NCBI GenBank assembly: GCA_040391535.1
Contig: JBEBXQ010000035.1
Location: 1 to 33,980, forward strand
Direction of reading: 5' to 3'
DNA length: 33,980 nt
Source of the DNA: JBEBXQ01 sp040391535
GTDB taxonomy: Bacteria > Bacteroidota > Bacteroidia > Cytophagales > Spirosomataceae
Position 1 is the first letter of the stretch; every line of letters begins with the position of its first letter. Below are positions 1 through 8,795 of this stretch, piece after piece. A model generated the notes under the pieces. That model worked only from the letters and a program-made list of their open reading frames with translations, made no database searches and was not told the DNA's origin. The position numbers were made by a program, and so were the translations under genes.

Positions 1-278
1 TGAGGAAAGATATCCGTTTTTATAATCCTGTTTTCAGAGATTTATAAATAACGCCAGTTCGGGATACGCTTACGATCTGAAAATATCACCCGTTCCGGGT
101 TCTGTAAGCGTTGTCTTCTTGCTGTTTCTATAATCATTCCACCACTTCGTGGTTTATTTTTAAGTCCGAAGAGCTGATAGCATTATAGAAAAGAGGGAAT
201 GCCCGTCTATTTAACTGAGATGCGGTGACAGGATACCAAACCCGGGCTGATGTTAAATAACATTGTCAGCACAATGAT
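1..278. other. Gene-free left edge
   Basis: No convincing reading frame is seen on either strand. The stretch contains a nested inverted repeat (66-111) and a short hairpin followed by a T-rich run (141-163), listed separately. It lies downstream of the leftward outer-membrane protein gene, so it probably holds that gene's 3' end signals and those of a gene outside the window. Confidence 0.5.
141..163 (+). terminator. Short hairpin with T-rich tail
   Basis: ACCAC and GTGGT arms (141-145 and 149-153) enclose a TTC loop and are followed on the + strand by TTATTTTTAA. The stem is only 5 bp, so this is a weak candidate terminator for a rightward gene lying left of the window. A-richness on the other side means it could also serve the leftward gene at 279-1259. 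Confidence 0.3.
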
Positions 279-1259
279 TTACCACAACAGTCCTTTATCA
301 CCGATACCGAGTCGTTTTGTAAACCGGGATGAAATGCCTGAGCGACTTGAGAAATAGCGTACGCTGGCACCAATGTAAGGAGCAGGTTGGGGAGAATATG
401 CTTCCAGGTTCTCGCGGGCACTGTTAAAAGTACGTAAGGTCCTGAACCCTGTCATGCCCGCTTCCAGAGAAACATTCAATACTGTAAATAAGTGAAGATT
501 GGCTGCAACCCCCAATTTCAGATGTTGATAATTACTACGTCGCAATAGTTTTTCTTCGGGTGTCTGTATTTGAAATCCGCCGCTGTAACCGTTCACACCG
601 GCCATCATATCCACGTTAAACCAGGGACTTGTTTTGTAATTGACATTGGCGACAAAAGGCAAAATAGCCGTGGCACGCCAGTCACGGGAAAAGCGTTTAT
701 TGACACCTACGATAGGAATTACCCGCAGTTTCTGGTTGTAAATCAGAATTGACCCGTAAATCAGTTGAGATTGAAGGCCAAAAACACGCATTCGTGCCGC
801 TCCGCCCCATAACCATGGCTGTGGAGTGAAGAAAGTTTCGTTAGATTCGGTTATGCCGATTCCGGCACCATATACCCATAGACGGTCTTTAACACTTGCC
901 TGAAGCCGTATAGCACCAAGACTTCCTGTTTTATAGCCATTATCAGGTTTTTTTATGCCCGCAATCGTCGGTTGATGCTGAGTGAACTGTCCCACAATAA
1001 CGGTATGAACAGCCCTTAAATCAAGCTTTTTCCTCAGGCTGTATCCCACCTGAACTTCGCTCTGTACAGGTACCATCCCGAAGAAGCTGGTCCTCGTCAT
1101 GCCGTATTTGGTATCATTACCCATCTGAGACGGGCTGACATAGTCTGCCCGCAGGGTGGCATTGGGATAAAACATCCGGCTGAGGGTAAGTTGCTGAGCA
1201 TGGGCTGATAATGACACGATCAGGGTACAGGAGAAAAAAAACAATCGAAAAAAAGTCAT
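279..1259 (-). CDS. Outer-membrane beta-barrel protein, possibly DUF6268 family
   Basis: The 326-residue product starts with a clear Sec signal peptide (MTFFRLFFFSCTLIVSLSAHA, cut before QQ) and then alternates hydrophobic/polar residues with many aromatic ends, as in outer-membrane barrels. The C-terminus is W rather than the usual F. I considered the PorP/SprF family of the type IX secretion system, but the typical N-terminal asparagine/proline motif is absent. The overall look fits DUF6268-like barrels better; this assignment is from memory of family appearance, not a search. It diverges from the DUF4153 gene, with 57 bp between the two start codons. Function is unknown. Confidence 0.55.
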   Translation of the reverse strand: MTFFRLFFFSCTLIVSLSAHAQQLTLSRMFYPNATLRADYVSPSQMGNDTKYGMTRTSFFGMVPVQSEVQVGYSLRKKLDLRAVHTVIVGQFTQHQPTIAGIKKPDNGYKTGSLGAIRLQASVKDRLWVYGAGIGITESNETFFTPQPWLWGGAARMRVFGLQSQLIYGSILIYNQKLRVIPIVGVNKRFSRDWRATAILPFVANVNYKTSPWFNVDMMAGVNGYSGGFQIQTPEEKLLRRSNYQHLKLGVAANLHLFTVLNVSLEAGMTGFRTLRTFNSARENLEAYSPQPAPYIGASVRYFSSRSGISSRFTKRLGIGDKGLLW

Positions 1260-1316
1260 GCCGGATTATTCTTAGTAGTATTGTGGGATTAACGTATAAA
1301 ATCAACAGGTATTGTT

Positions 1317-3101
1317 ATGAATAATCTGAGGTTGTATTCTTTCAGAAAACTGCTGTCAGGGTTTAACAGCATGCTCAGCAAGTACCCGTTGCTGACAGGT
1401 ATAGCGTTGCTGAAAACGGTATTGGTTATCTGGCAGATCGATCTGGATTATACTTCAGGAAGCAAAGATCAGGAATTAAGTCATTTATTGCTCAGGATCT
1501 CGTTGGTTATGTTTCTGGCATTACCTCTTTTTTACGCGCTTCATCAGACTTTGCTGCGCTATCAGTTCAGCAGGCAACAGCAATTACTGAGTACGCTCAC
1601 AGTTGTGGGGCTATTGCTCATCTTTTTTTTATCCATGAATGACAAGCCCTTACCGGTTGACTGGTACAGGTTCGGCATTTATTTTCTGGTGTCACACGCG
1701 TTGGTTGCTGTCCTGGCTTATTTGCGAAAGGAAAGTTTAACGGACTTCTGGCAGTTTAACAAAAACCTGGCATTGCAGTTTCTGAGCAGTACCTTATACA
1801 CGATTATTCTGTTTGCCGGACTGATGGTGGCTCTTTATACGGTGAAAATTCTGTTTACTGTTGACTTTGCTTTTCCTGAGGAAGCTTACCTTTTCTGTTT
1901 GCTGGCACTGTTTTTCCATACGCTGTTTTTTATTCAGGGTATGGAGCGGGAAAGTATAAAAGACGCAGGTTATCCCAAAGCGCTGAAATTTTTTGCTCAG
2001 TACGCCTTATTGCCACTGGTCGTTATTTATCTGCTGATTTTATATGCCTATACCATTAAAATAGTGATCAGCCGGGAATTGCCGCAAGGAGGAGTGGCTT
2101 ATCTTGTGCTGTCACTGGCCGTATCCGGAATACTTGCTTATCTGCTGATTTACCCCTGGCATAAGAAAACCGGCGAAAAGTGGATAAATGTATTCTCCCG
2201 CTATTTTTTCCCTGCTGTCTTACCCTTGAATATTTTGCTTTTTGCGGGAATATTCCGGAGGATTGCAGATTATGATGTTACTGAAAACCGATACCTGGTG
2301 CTTGTGCTGGCCATCTGGCTGGCGGGAATCAGCCTGTATATGATACTGCTTCCAGGAAAGGATATCCGTGTTATTCCGTTATCCATAGCCATCGTTGGTT
2401 TGCTGATTTCAATGGGTCCCTGGAGTGTGTTTGCGGTGGCAGAAAGGAGCCAGAAATCGCGTTTTGAAGAGTTGCTGGCAGATCATAACCTTTTGAGTGA
2501 AACAGGGAAATTGTCGGGTAAAGCTACTGTTTCAAAAGACAGCTATGTACAGATTTTCTCTATTTTGGATTATTTTAATTCCCGGGAAAAACTTAATGTG
2601 CTGTTTCCTTACCTCGCGGAAGGAAAAGACACTGTGGCAACAGAAAGATTACATAAAAGGATCTCGGATGAGTTGTCTGCTCACATTACGTCAGATACAA
2701 TGTTGAACCCTACATTTTTATCCTATAATGTTAAAACAGATTATCAATTTCCGGAAGCGGTGTCAGTGACTGATTTTGATTATTTGTGGAAGATTCAGCC
2801 TCTCGATTCAGTCGTTACATTGCAGAATGGGTACAGCCTGGTATTAGCGCAGGAGACAGGTTTGCTTATTCTGTATCAGCAGGAAACAGAAATCGGAAAG
2901 TGGGATTTGAAGAAAAAACTGAAAATGCTTGAAAGTAAGTACGGACAAAGCGGTTTTGAGGTTGATCCGGCAGATATGTGGCTGGACAGCGAAATCAACA
3001 GTTCCCGATGCAGATTTATTTTTGATTTTATCAACTTTGGTATAGGCGGACCAAAGTCGGCCAGGTACGGTTTTAGCGGACATCTACTTCTCAAAAAATG
3101 A
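1317..3101 (+). CDS. DUF4153 integral membrane protein
   Basis: A 594-residue protein with about 11-12 hydrophobic segments between residues 20 and 380, followed by a soluble C-terminal region of about 210 residues. The layout and the opening residues agree with DUF4153 proteins, which are common in Bacteroidota and have no established function. The soluble tail after residue 385 (rich in charged residues, after the AVAERSQKSR stretch) is the usual extra domain of this group. The ATG at 1317 lies shortly after the divergent upstream gene. Its stop overlaps the comF start (ATGA at 3098-3101), so the two are translationally coupled. Confidence 0.7.
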   Translation: MNNLRLYSFRKLLSGFNSMLSKYPLLTGIALLKTVLVIWQIDLDYTSGSKDQELSHLLLRISLVMFLALPLFYALHQTLLRYQFSRQQQLLSTLTVVGLLLIFFLSMNDKPLPVDWYRFGIYFLVSHALVAVLAYLRKESLTDFWQFNKNLALQFLSSTLYTIILFAGLMVALYTVKILFTVDFAFPEEAYLFCLLALFFHTLFFIQGMERESIKDAGYPKALKFFAQYALLPLVVIYLLILYAYTIKIVISRELPQGGVAYLVLSLAVSGILAYLLIYPWHKKTGEKWINVFSRYFFPAVLPLNILLFAGIFRRIADYDVTENRYLVLVLAIWLAGISLYMILLPGKDIRVIPLSIAIVGLLISMGPWSVFAVAERSQKSRFEELLADHNLLSETGKLSGKATVSKDSYVQIFSILDYFNSREKLNVLFPYLAEGKDTVATERLHKRISDELSAHITSDTMLNPTFLSYNVKTDYQFPEAVSVTDFDYLWKIQPLDSVVTLQNGYSLVLAQETGLLILYQQETEIGKWDLKKKLKMLESKYGQSGFEVDPADMWLDSEINSSRCRFIFDFINFGIGGPKSARYGFSGHLLLKK

Positions 3102-3790
3102 AAAGCATACTGTTCAGGTACTGGAATGATTTTCTGGATCTGATGTTCCCCCGTTTTTGTGAAGCTTGCGAAAAACCCTTGCAGGGACAGGAAGAAACGA
3201 TCTGCACATCCTGCCGGATTACCTTACCCAGGTTATCGACGGATAGTATGGCTTATGAAGCCTTCACAAAAAGATTTGCATCATACCCTGAGGTCGGCGG
3301 TTTGCATGCGTTGCTTGTTTTTACGAAAAAGGGGCATGTGCAGCAACTTATCTACGGATTAAAATACAGAAAGAAAAAGGATGTGGGATTGCTGGCAGGC
3401 AAAATGTTCGCACAGGAAAACGGGGTGGCAGAGGGGGATATGATAATACCGGTTCCGTTGCACCCGAGACGGAAAGCAGAAAGGGGATATAATCAGAGCG
3501 AGGTTTTTGCAGAAGGAATTTCGGAAATATGGAATATTCCGGTCGAAAATTCAGTACTGATCAGAAATAAATATACCGTTACACAAACCGGTAAAACCAA
3601 AGAAGAAAGAGAAAGTAACGTATCAGGGGTTTTTGAGGTGAGGGATACAGAAAAAATAAAGGGGAAATGCGTAATTCTGACAGATGATGTAATGACTACC
3701 GGTGCTACGCTGGAATCCTGCCTGCGGGTATTGATCAATGCCGGTTGCCGGCAGGTTCATATTATAACAATAGCCGCTGCTCATCACTGA
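3098..3790 (+). CDS. comF: ComF family phosphoribosyltransferase-like protein
   Basis: This 230-residue protein has the full ComF layout: an N-terminal zinc-ribbon-like element with cysteines at 21, 24, 36 and 39, the PVPLHPRRKAERGYNQ segment at about 118-133, and a type I phosphoribosyltransferase PRPP loop at 192-205 (VILTDDVMTTGATL). In competent bacteria ComF proteins take part in DNA uptake and processing of incoming single strands; in most Bacteroidota the role is untested. The length is normal. It overlaps the DUF4153 gene by 4 bp. Its last codons form the left arm of a long hairpin, and its stop codon sits in the hairpin loop. Confidence 0.9.
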   Translation: MKSILFRYWNDFLDLMFPRFCEACEKPLQGQEETICTSCRITLPRLSTDSMAYEAFTKRFASYPEVGGLHALLVFTKKGHVQQLIYGLKYRKKKDVGLLAGKMFAQENGVAEGDMIIPVPLHPRRKAERGYNQSEVFAEGISEIWNIPVENSVLIRNKYTVTQTGKTKEERESNVSGVFEVRDTEKIKGKCVILTDDVMTTGATLESCLRVLINAGCRQVHIITIAAAHH

Positions 3791-3811
3791 ACGGCGGCTA
3801 TTGTTATAATA
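3760..3811. terminator. Bidirectional terminator between comF and gldJ
   Basis: A perfect 18-bp inverted repeat pairs 3760-3777 with 3794-3811 across a 16-nt loop. The left arm encodes the end of ComF (ITIAA) and the comF stop TGA (3788-3790) lies in the loop. The genes converge here (comF rightward, gldJ leftward, ending at 3831), so one hairpin can stop transcription from both sides. No long T-tract follows on either side. Confidence 0.8.
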
Positions 3812-3830
3812 GGGTATTATTTCTGCCGGA

Positions 3831-5120
3831 TTATCTCTTTTTCTTAGGCTGGCCGGTGGCGATCATCGCGCAGCGGAAGCCTACAGTCGACGAAGCAGAA
3901 TCTTCTGCCATAAAACGACGGGTACCTGGTGACAGCCAATAAGCTACATCTGCCCATGAGCCACCTTTGTATACACGCTGTTTATCATCGATAATCGAAT
4001 TGAAGTTCTTTGTATCATAGCTGGATGCCTCATCCTGATAACCGTCACGACGGAAAGAGTTGATATCAGCCATGTCCATATAAGAAAGGGGACGGTACAC
4101 GTCATAGACCCACTCATTTACGTTTCCTGCCATATCGTACAATCCATAATCATTAGCAGGATAAGCCCTGATTTCCTGAGTCTGGATAGCTCCGTCATTT
4201 GATTTACCGGCAATACCGGCGTAGTCACCACGGCCTCTTTTAAAGTTGGCGAGCATGGTTCCTGTTTTACGGCCTCTGGGTTGACGGAGAGAGGAACCAT
4301 CCCATGGATAAATCCGCTGATTAGACTGGTTTTCATCCGCGTACTGCGTACCGATCATCCCTTTGGCAGCGTATTCCCACTCCGCTTCTGTCGGAAGCCG
4401 GTAGGGTGGTAATACATAACCACTTTCTATACTAAGTGCCGGGGCAGCGGCAGATGCTGTTGCCACTTCTGCTTCTCCGCCTTCAGCTCCCTCAGCTGCT
4501 TTTTTTCTTTTACCAATGGAAAACCCTTTTTTGGTCCTGGCTGCGCCTACCTGACCTTTCTGAGCCATGGCCTGACTTACAGCGGCTGTTCTCCAGGCAC
4601 TGTAATCAACGGCCTGTAACCACGAAACCCCCACTACAGGATAGAGGCGGAAACCCGGATGGCGCAGATACATGGTTACATAGGAATCGTTAAAGGCCAG
4701 CGGGTTGAACCAAACGGTTGTATCCGGCAATGCCTTTCTGTAAACCTCCTCAGTTGAATCTCTGAGAACGGCATCCAGATATTCAAGATAGTGAATATTG
4801 GCTACTTCAGATTCGTCAATATAAAAAGACTGAATACTGACGGTTCTTTCCAGGTTGTCACGGGTATTGGTAACATCCTCCTCCAGAGACCCCATGGTAA
4901 AGCGTCCTCCTTCAATGTAAACCAGATCAGGCCCGGCAGGCAATGCCTTGTATTGCTTAACCTCCATTCCGTCCTTACCATTATAGGCGAGTCCCGTTTT
5001 AGAACTGGTTTTACCAGGTTTAAGACTGGTAGGGTTTTTCTTTTTACATGAACTGACCACCACCAGTAAAGTTAGTGTTAAGGCCAGCAGTTGTAAACCC
5101 GTACTACGCATGAATCTCAT
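3831..5120 (-). CDS. gldJ: GldJ-like gliding motility / type IX secretion lipoprotein
   Basis: The product is a lipoprotein with a formylglycine-generating-enzyme (sulfatase-modifying factor) fold. The signal ends in VVVSSC, with the lipid-attachment Cys at residue 25. The FGE-type domain runs from LVYIEGGRFTMGS (about 67-79) to GGSW and VGFRCAM at the C-terminus. The block ALPDTTVWFNPLAFN followed by YLRHPGF and YPVVGVSW is the pattern I know from GldJ rather than GldK, so the call is gldJ. GldJ is needed for gliding and for GldK stability in Flavobacterium. A Lys- then Ala-rich stretch at about 192-232 interrupts the domain. I chose ATG 5120; ATG 5111 is equally possible. No other gld genes are nearby. 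Confidence 0.8.
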   Translation of the reverse strand: MRFMRSTGLQLLALTLTLLVVVSSCKKKNPTSLKPGKTSSKTGLAYNGKDGMEVKQYKALPAGPDLVYIEGGRFTMGSLEEDVTNTRDNLERTVSIQSFYIDESEVANIHYLEYLDAVLRDSTEEVYRKALPDTTVWFNPLAFNDSYVTMYLRHPGFRLYPVVGVSWLQAVDYSAWRTAAVSQAMAQKGQVGAARTKKGFSIGKRKKAAEGAEGGEAEVATASAAAPALSIESGYVLPPYRLPTEAEWEYAAKGMIGTQYADENQSNQRIYPWDGSSLRQPRGRKTGTMLANFKRGRGDYAGIAGKSNDGAIQTQEIRAYPANDYGLYDMAGNVNEWVYDVYRPLSYMDMADINSFRRDGYQDEASSYDTKNFNSIIDDKQRVYKGGSWADVAYWLSPGTRRFMAEDSASSTVGFRCAMIATGQPKKKR

Positions 5121-5152
5121 CTTTAAAAAGAATATCAAATTGTTACAGAATG

Positions 5153-5160
5153 CAAATATA
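5153..5160 (-). promoter_or_regulatory. Candidate -7 promoter element of gldJ
   Basis: On the - strand this reads TATATTTG, an exact match to the Bacteroidota -7 consensus TAnnTTTG, about 33 bases before the gldJ ATG. No good -33 TTTG is present at the expected 19-21 bp. It lies in the short gap between mfd and gldJ, which supports separate transcription of gldJ. Confidence 0.4.
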
Positions 5161-5197
5161 CAGTTCCAAAGTTAATTCTGGATTTTAAACCAAAGAA

Positions 5198-8100
5198 TTA
5201 ACGGCTTAATTCTTGTAAAATTGTTTGAGCCTGATCAATAGTTTTCACTTCCAAACAGGTCAGTATCAGTTTTTCTTTATAATCTTTAAGCGATGTTTTC
5301 TTTGGATGCTGCTTTATATAGGCGATTATGCTGCCAAAACGATCCGACTGAAAAAAACTATCGTTCCCGCTTGAAACGAAGTATCCTTTCATTGTATTGT
5401 TTTTAATGGTTAGTTTTTCAAAATGTAAACTTTCTGCTAACCAACGCAGCCTTACTGTTTTAAGTAATGATTCTACCTCATAAGGCAGCGGACCAAACCT
5501 GTCAATCAGCTCTTTCTGGAATGAGGCAAGTGCTTCTTCAGTAGCGGTATCGTCCAGACGGGTATATAACGAAAGACGCTCTGAAATATTCTTCACATAA
5601 TGATCCGGGATCAAAGCGGCGAAATCGGTTTCTATCTGACATTCCGGTAACTGCAGCGCCGAGGTGCTCATGGAGCCGGTAAACAGATCTTTAAAGTCCG
5701 TTTCCTTGAGTTCTCTTACGGCTTCATCAAGTATTTTATGGTACATCTCATAGCCAAGGTCATTTACAAATCCGCTTTGTTCCGCACCCAGCAGATTCCC
5801 TGCTCCCCGGATATCAAGGTCGCGCATGGCTACTTTGAAGCCGTCTCCAAGATCTGAAAACTCTTCCAGTGTCTGTAAGCGTTTCCTTGAATCTTTGGTC
5901 AGTCCTGATACATTCGGTGTTAAAAGATAACAAAAGGCCTTCCGGTTTGACCGGCCTACACGTCCGCGCATCTGGTGTAAGTCTGACAGGCCGAACATGT
6001 GGGCACTGTTGATAATGATGGTATTGGCATTGGGAATATCAATACCTGACTCAATTATATTGGTTGAAATCAGAATATCATATTCTCCTTCAATGAATTT
6101 CATCATTACTTTTTCCAGATGCTCTCCGTCCATTTGTCCGTGTGCAACACCAATCCGGGCTTCCGGGATCAGCCGCAGTACAATGTTGGCAATGGATTCA
6201 ATGTCGTTAACCCGGTTGTGAACAAAAAATACCTGTCCGCCCCGGTTGAGTTCGTAACTGATGGCATCCCGTATAAACTCCTCACTGAAAGCCCTTACTT
6301 CGGTAGTAACCGGCTGCCGGTTGGGCGGAGGTGTATTGATGACCGACAGGTCTCTCGCACCCATCAGGGAAAAATGCAGGGTTCTTGGGATGGGGGTAGC
6401 TGTTAATGTAAGTACATCTACATTCACCCGCATTTCTTTCAGGCGGTCTTTGGCCTTGACACCGAATTTCTGTTCTTCATCAATAATCAGTAAGCCCAGA
6501 TCCTTGAAATGAACATCTTTGTTCAGAATCCGGTGCGTCCCGATCAGAATATCAATTTTTCCTTCTTTTACCTGTACCAGCGTGGCTTTGATCTCCTTTG
6601 CTGATTTAAACCGGTTGATATAGCCGACATTGACCGGAAAGTTTTCCAGCCTGTCGGCAAAGGTTTTGTAATGCTGCATGGCCAATATGGTCGTCGGAAC
6701 CAGTATCGCAACCTGTTTGCTGTCGCATACTGCCTTGAATGCAGCCCTGACGGCAATTTCCGTTTTTCCGAATCCTACATCACCGCATACCAGGCGATCC
6801 ATCGGGTAGGGCTTTTCCATATCTTCCTTCACATCACTGGTTGATTTGGATTGATCCGGCGTATCTTCATAAAGAAAGGAAGATTCAAGCTCAGCCTGCA
6901 TGTAATTGTCTTTATTGAAGGCAAAACCATGGGCCTGTCTGCGCTTTGCATAGAGTGAAATCAGCTCATGAGCGATATCCCTGATCTGCTTTTTGACTCT
7001 TTTCTTCTTGTTTTCCCATTCCTGTGATCCCAGCTTGCTCATCACAGGCGGAGTTCCTTCTTTTCCGGTGTAGCGGGCTATTTTGTGAAGGTTATGGACA
7101 CTGACATACAGTAAATCGTTGTCGCGGTACACCAGTCTTATGGCCTCCTGTTCCTTTCCTCCGACATCAATTTTTTCCATTCCCGCGAAGCGGCCGATGC
7201 CATAATCAACATGGGTCACAAAATCTCCGGCATGCAGTGTGCGCAGTTCTTTCAGTGTAAGGGCTTTGGATTTGGTAAATTTATCCTTGATCCGGTATTT
7301 GAAAAACCTTGAAAAAATCTGGTGATCAGTATAACAGACCAGTTTTAGATTTTCGTCAATGAAGCCTTCACGTAGGGCGATATTCAGTGGCCTGAATTTA
7401 AGGTAAGGGTCAATTTCTTCGAAAATCCGCTCCAGACGATCAAGCTGACGGGGCTGCTCAGCAGCAATAATATTGATATAACCCGTTTCCTGATTTTCAG
7501 TAAGGTCGGCAGCAAGCCGTCTGAAATCTTTATTAAATGAAGGCTGAGGACGTGAGGGATACTTGCCTGACGGCTCATGGGCTGATTCCTGCGTTTCGGA
7601 TTTTTTGAAATAAAACCGTTTGCCGAATTCTATGGTTTTAAACCGTTTAACCAGGTTCAGAAATGTGCGGCGGGTTTCAAACAGCACGTGTGGGTCAGAA
7701 ACGATCTGAATACCACCGTTACCGGTTATTTCGGCCAGGGCCTGTTCAGCCTTTTCGAAGTTCTTTTCAACAATCTCCAGCGCATATTCCACATCTTTGA
7801 ACCACAATCTTGTGTTTTCAGGAAGAAAATCGAAAAAGGGTTCCCTGGTTTCGTGGATGAGCTTTTGCTGGATATCCGGTACAACATTGATAAAATCAAC
7901 ATTTTCGATGGATAGCTGCGTGGCCGGGTCAAAGGACCGGATGCTTTCCACTTCGTCATCAAACAACTCGATTCTGAAAGGATACTCACTGGCAAATGAA
8001 TATACGTCAATGATGCCGCCCCTGACAGAAAACTGCCCGGCTTCCACAACGAAATCTGCTATCTCAAAACCGTAATTGTTCAGGAATTCGGTCATGAATT

Positions 8101-8572
8101 CCGTATCCAGTTTTTCTCCTTTTTTTACTGTAAATGTATTGGCAATGAGTGAGCGGCGATTGATTACTTTTTCAAAAAGTGCATCAGGATAGGTGACGAT
8201 CTGAAGAGGGCCCGGTTGCGGTACGTTCAGTTTGTTCAGAATTTCTGCCCGTTGAAGTACATTGGCATTGTCGGTCTCTTCATATTGATAAGGCCGCTTG
8301 TACGACGGCGGGTAAAAAAATACATCGGTATTTTTCAGCAGATATTGCAGGTCGTTCTGAAAATAAGCCGCTTCTTCACGGTCGCTCAGAATGTACACAT
8401 CCATATGTGGATGCTGCTTATAAACGGACGCGGCAGTAATGGCATCCAGGCTTCCCACCAATCCTTTTATATGAACATGCTGCTGAACCGACTGTCCGGC
8501 ATTTATCTGATTCTGTATTAACTGAAATAAGCTATCATGATTATATAGCTTCAGTAAATCATCAACTTCCAA
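5198..8572 (-). CDS. mfd: Transcription-repair coupling factor Mfd
   Basis: Mfd frees RNA polymerase stalled at DNA lesions and recruits UvrA. The 1124-residue length is normal. An N-terminal UvrB-like region is followed by the RNA-polymerase-binding CarD-like domain (around residues 440-500, LHAGDFVTHVDYGIGRF), a superfamily 2 translocase with Walker A GDVGFGKTE at about 597 and the DEEQ box at about 697, TLTATPIPRT (motif III), motif VI QMRGRVGR, and the C-terminal TRCF domain. The start is TTG at 8572: an in-frame stop lies a few codons upstream and no ATG offers a better N-terminus, while MEVDDLLKLY resembles other Bacteroidota Mfd starts. It is flanked by gldJ and argB on the same strand but separated from each. 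Confidence 0.95.
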   Translation of the reverse strand: MEVDDLLKLYNHDSLFQLIQNQINAGQSVQQHVHIKGLVGSLDAITAASVYKQHPHMDVYILSDREEAAYFQNDLQYLLKNTDVFFYPPSYKRPYQYEETDNANVLQRAEILNKLNVPQPGPLQIVTYPDALFEKVINRRSLIANTFTVKKGEKLDTEFMTEFLNNYGFEIADFVVEAGQFSVRGGIIDVYSFASEYPFRIELFDDEVESIRSFDPATQLSIENVDFINVVPDIQQKLIHETREPFFDFLPENTRLWFKDVEYALEIVEKNFEKAEQALAEITGNGGIQIVSDPHVLFETRRTFLNLVKRFKTIEFGKRFYFKKSETQESAHEPSGKYPSRPQPSFNKDFRRLAADLTENQETGYINIIAAEQPRQLDRLERIFEEIDPYLKFRPLNIALREGFIDENLKLVCYTDHQIFSRFFKYRIKDKFTKSKALTLKELRTLHAGDFVTHVDYGIGRFAGMEKIDVGGKEQEAIRLVYRDNDLLYVSVHNLHKIARYTGKEGTPPVMSKLGSQEWENKKKRVKKQIRDIAHELISLYAKRRQAHGFAFNKDNYMQAELESSFLYEDTPDQSKSTSDVKEDMEKPYPMDRLVCGDVGFGKTEIAVRAAFKAVCDSKQVAILVPTTILAMQHYKTFADRLENFPVNVGYINRFKSAKEIKATLVQVKEGKIDILIGTHRILNKDVHFKDLGLLIIDEEQKFGVKAKDRLKEMRVNVDVLTLTATPIPRTLHFSLMGARDLSVINTPPPNRQPVTTEVRAFSEEFIRDAISYELNRGGQVFFVHNRVNDIESIANIVLRLIPEARIGVAHGQMDGEHLEKVMMKFIEGEYDILISTNIIESGIDIPNANTIIINSAHMFGLSDLHQMRGRVGRSNRKAFCYLLTPNVSGLTKDSRKRLQTLEEFSDLGDGFKVAMRDLDIRGAGNLLGAEQSGFVNDLGYEMYHKILDEAVRELKETDFKDLFTGSMSTSALQLPECQIETDFAALIPDHYVKNISERLSLYTRLDDTATEEALASFQKELIDRFGPLPYEVESLLKTVRLRWLAESLHFEKLTIKNNTMKGYFVSSGNDSFFQSDRFGSIIAYIKQHPKKTSLKDYKEKLILTCLEVKTIDQAQTILQELSR

Positions 8573-8622
8573 TCGTCCTGAATTTTATTAAAGTATAAAA
8601 TAGCATTTCATAATGCACAAAG

Positions 8623-8645
8623 CCCATGAGTGTTTTTCCCATGGG
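8623..8645 (-). terminator. Weak hairpin between argB and mfd
   Basis: CCCATG (8623-8628) pairs with CATGGG (8640-8645) across an 11-base loop, with limited extension of the stem. It sits downstream of argB and upstream of mfd on the - strand. There is no U-rich tail, so terminator activity is uncertain. Confidence 0.3.
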
Positions 8646-8795
8646 TTGAAATAACAACATAGCAGTGTTTTTAATTGTTCCTGAAAACTTTAGCGACATC
8701 GGGTTTTTTGTTCCGGTGGTTTACCGGTAGCTTCATTACTTTTTCCGGTTTACCGGCAGAGGTACAGTATAACCTGATGCTGTCGCTTTCTGTAT

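Noticed and set aside
279..1259. PorP/SprF type IX secretion protein
   Set aside because: The signal peptide and barrel look fit, but the typical N-terminal signature of PorP/SprF is absent.
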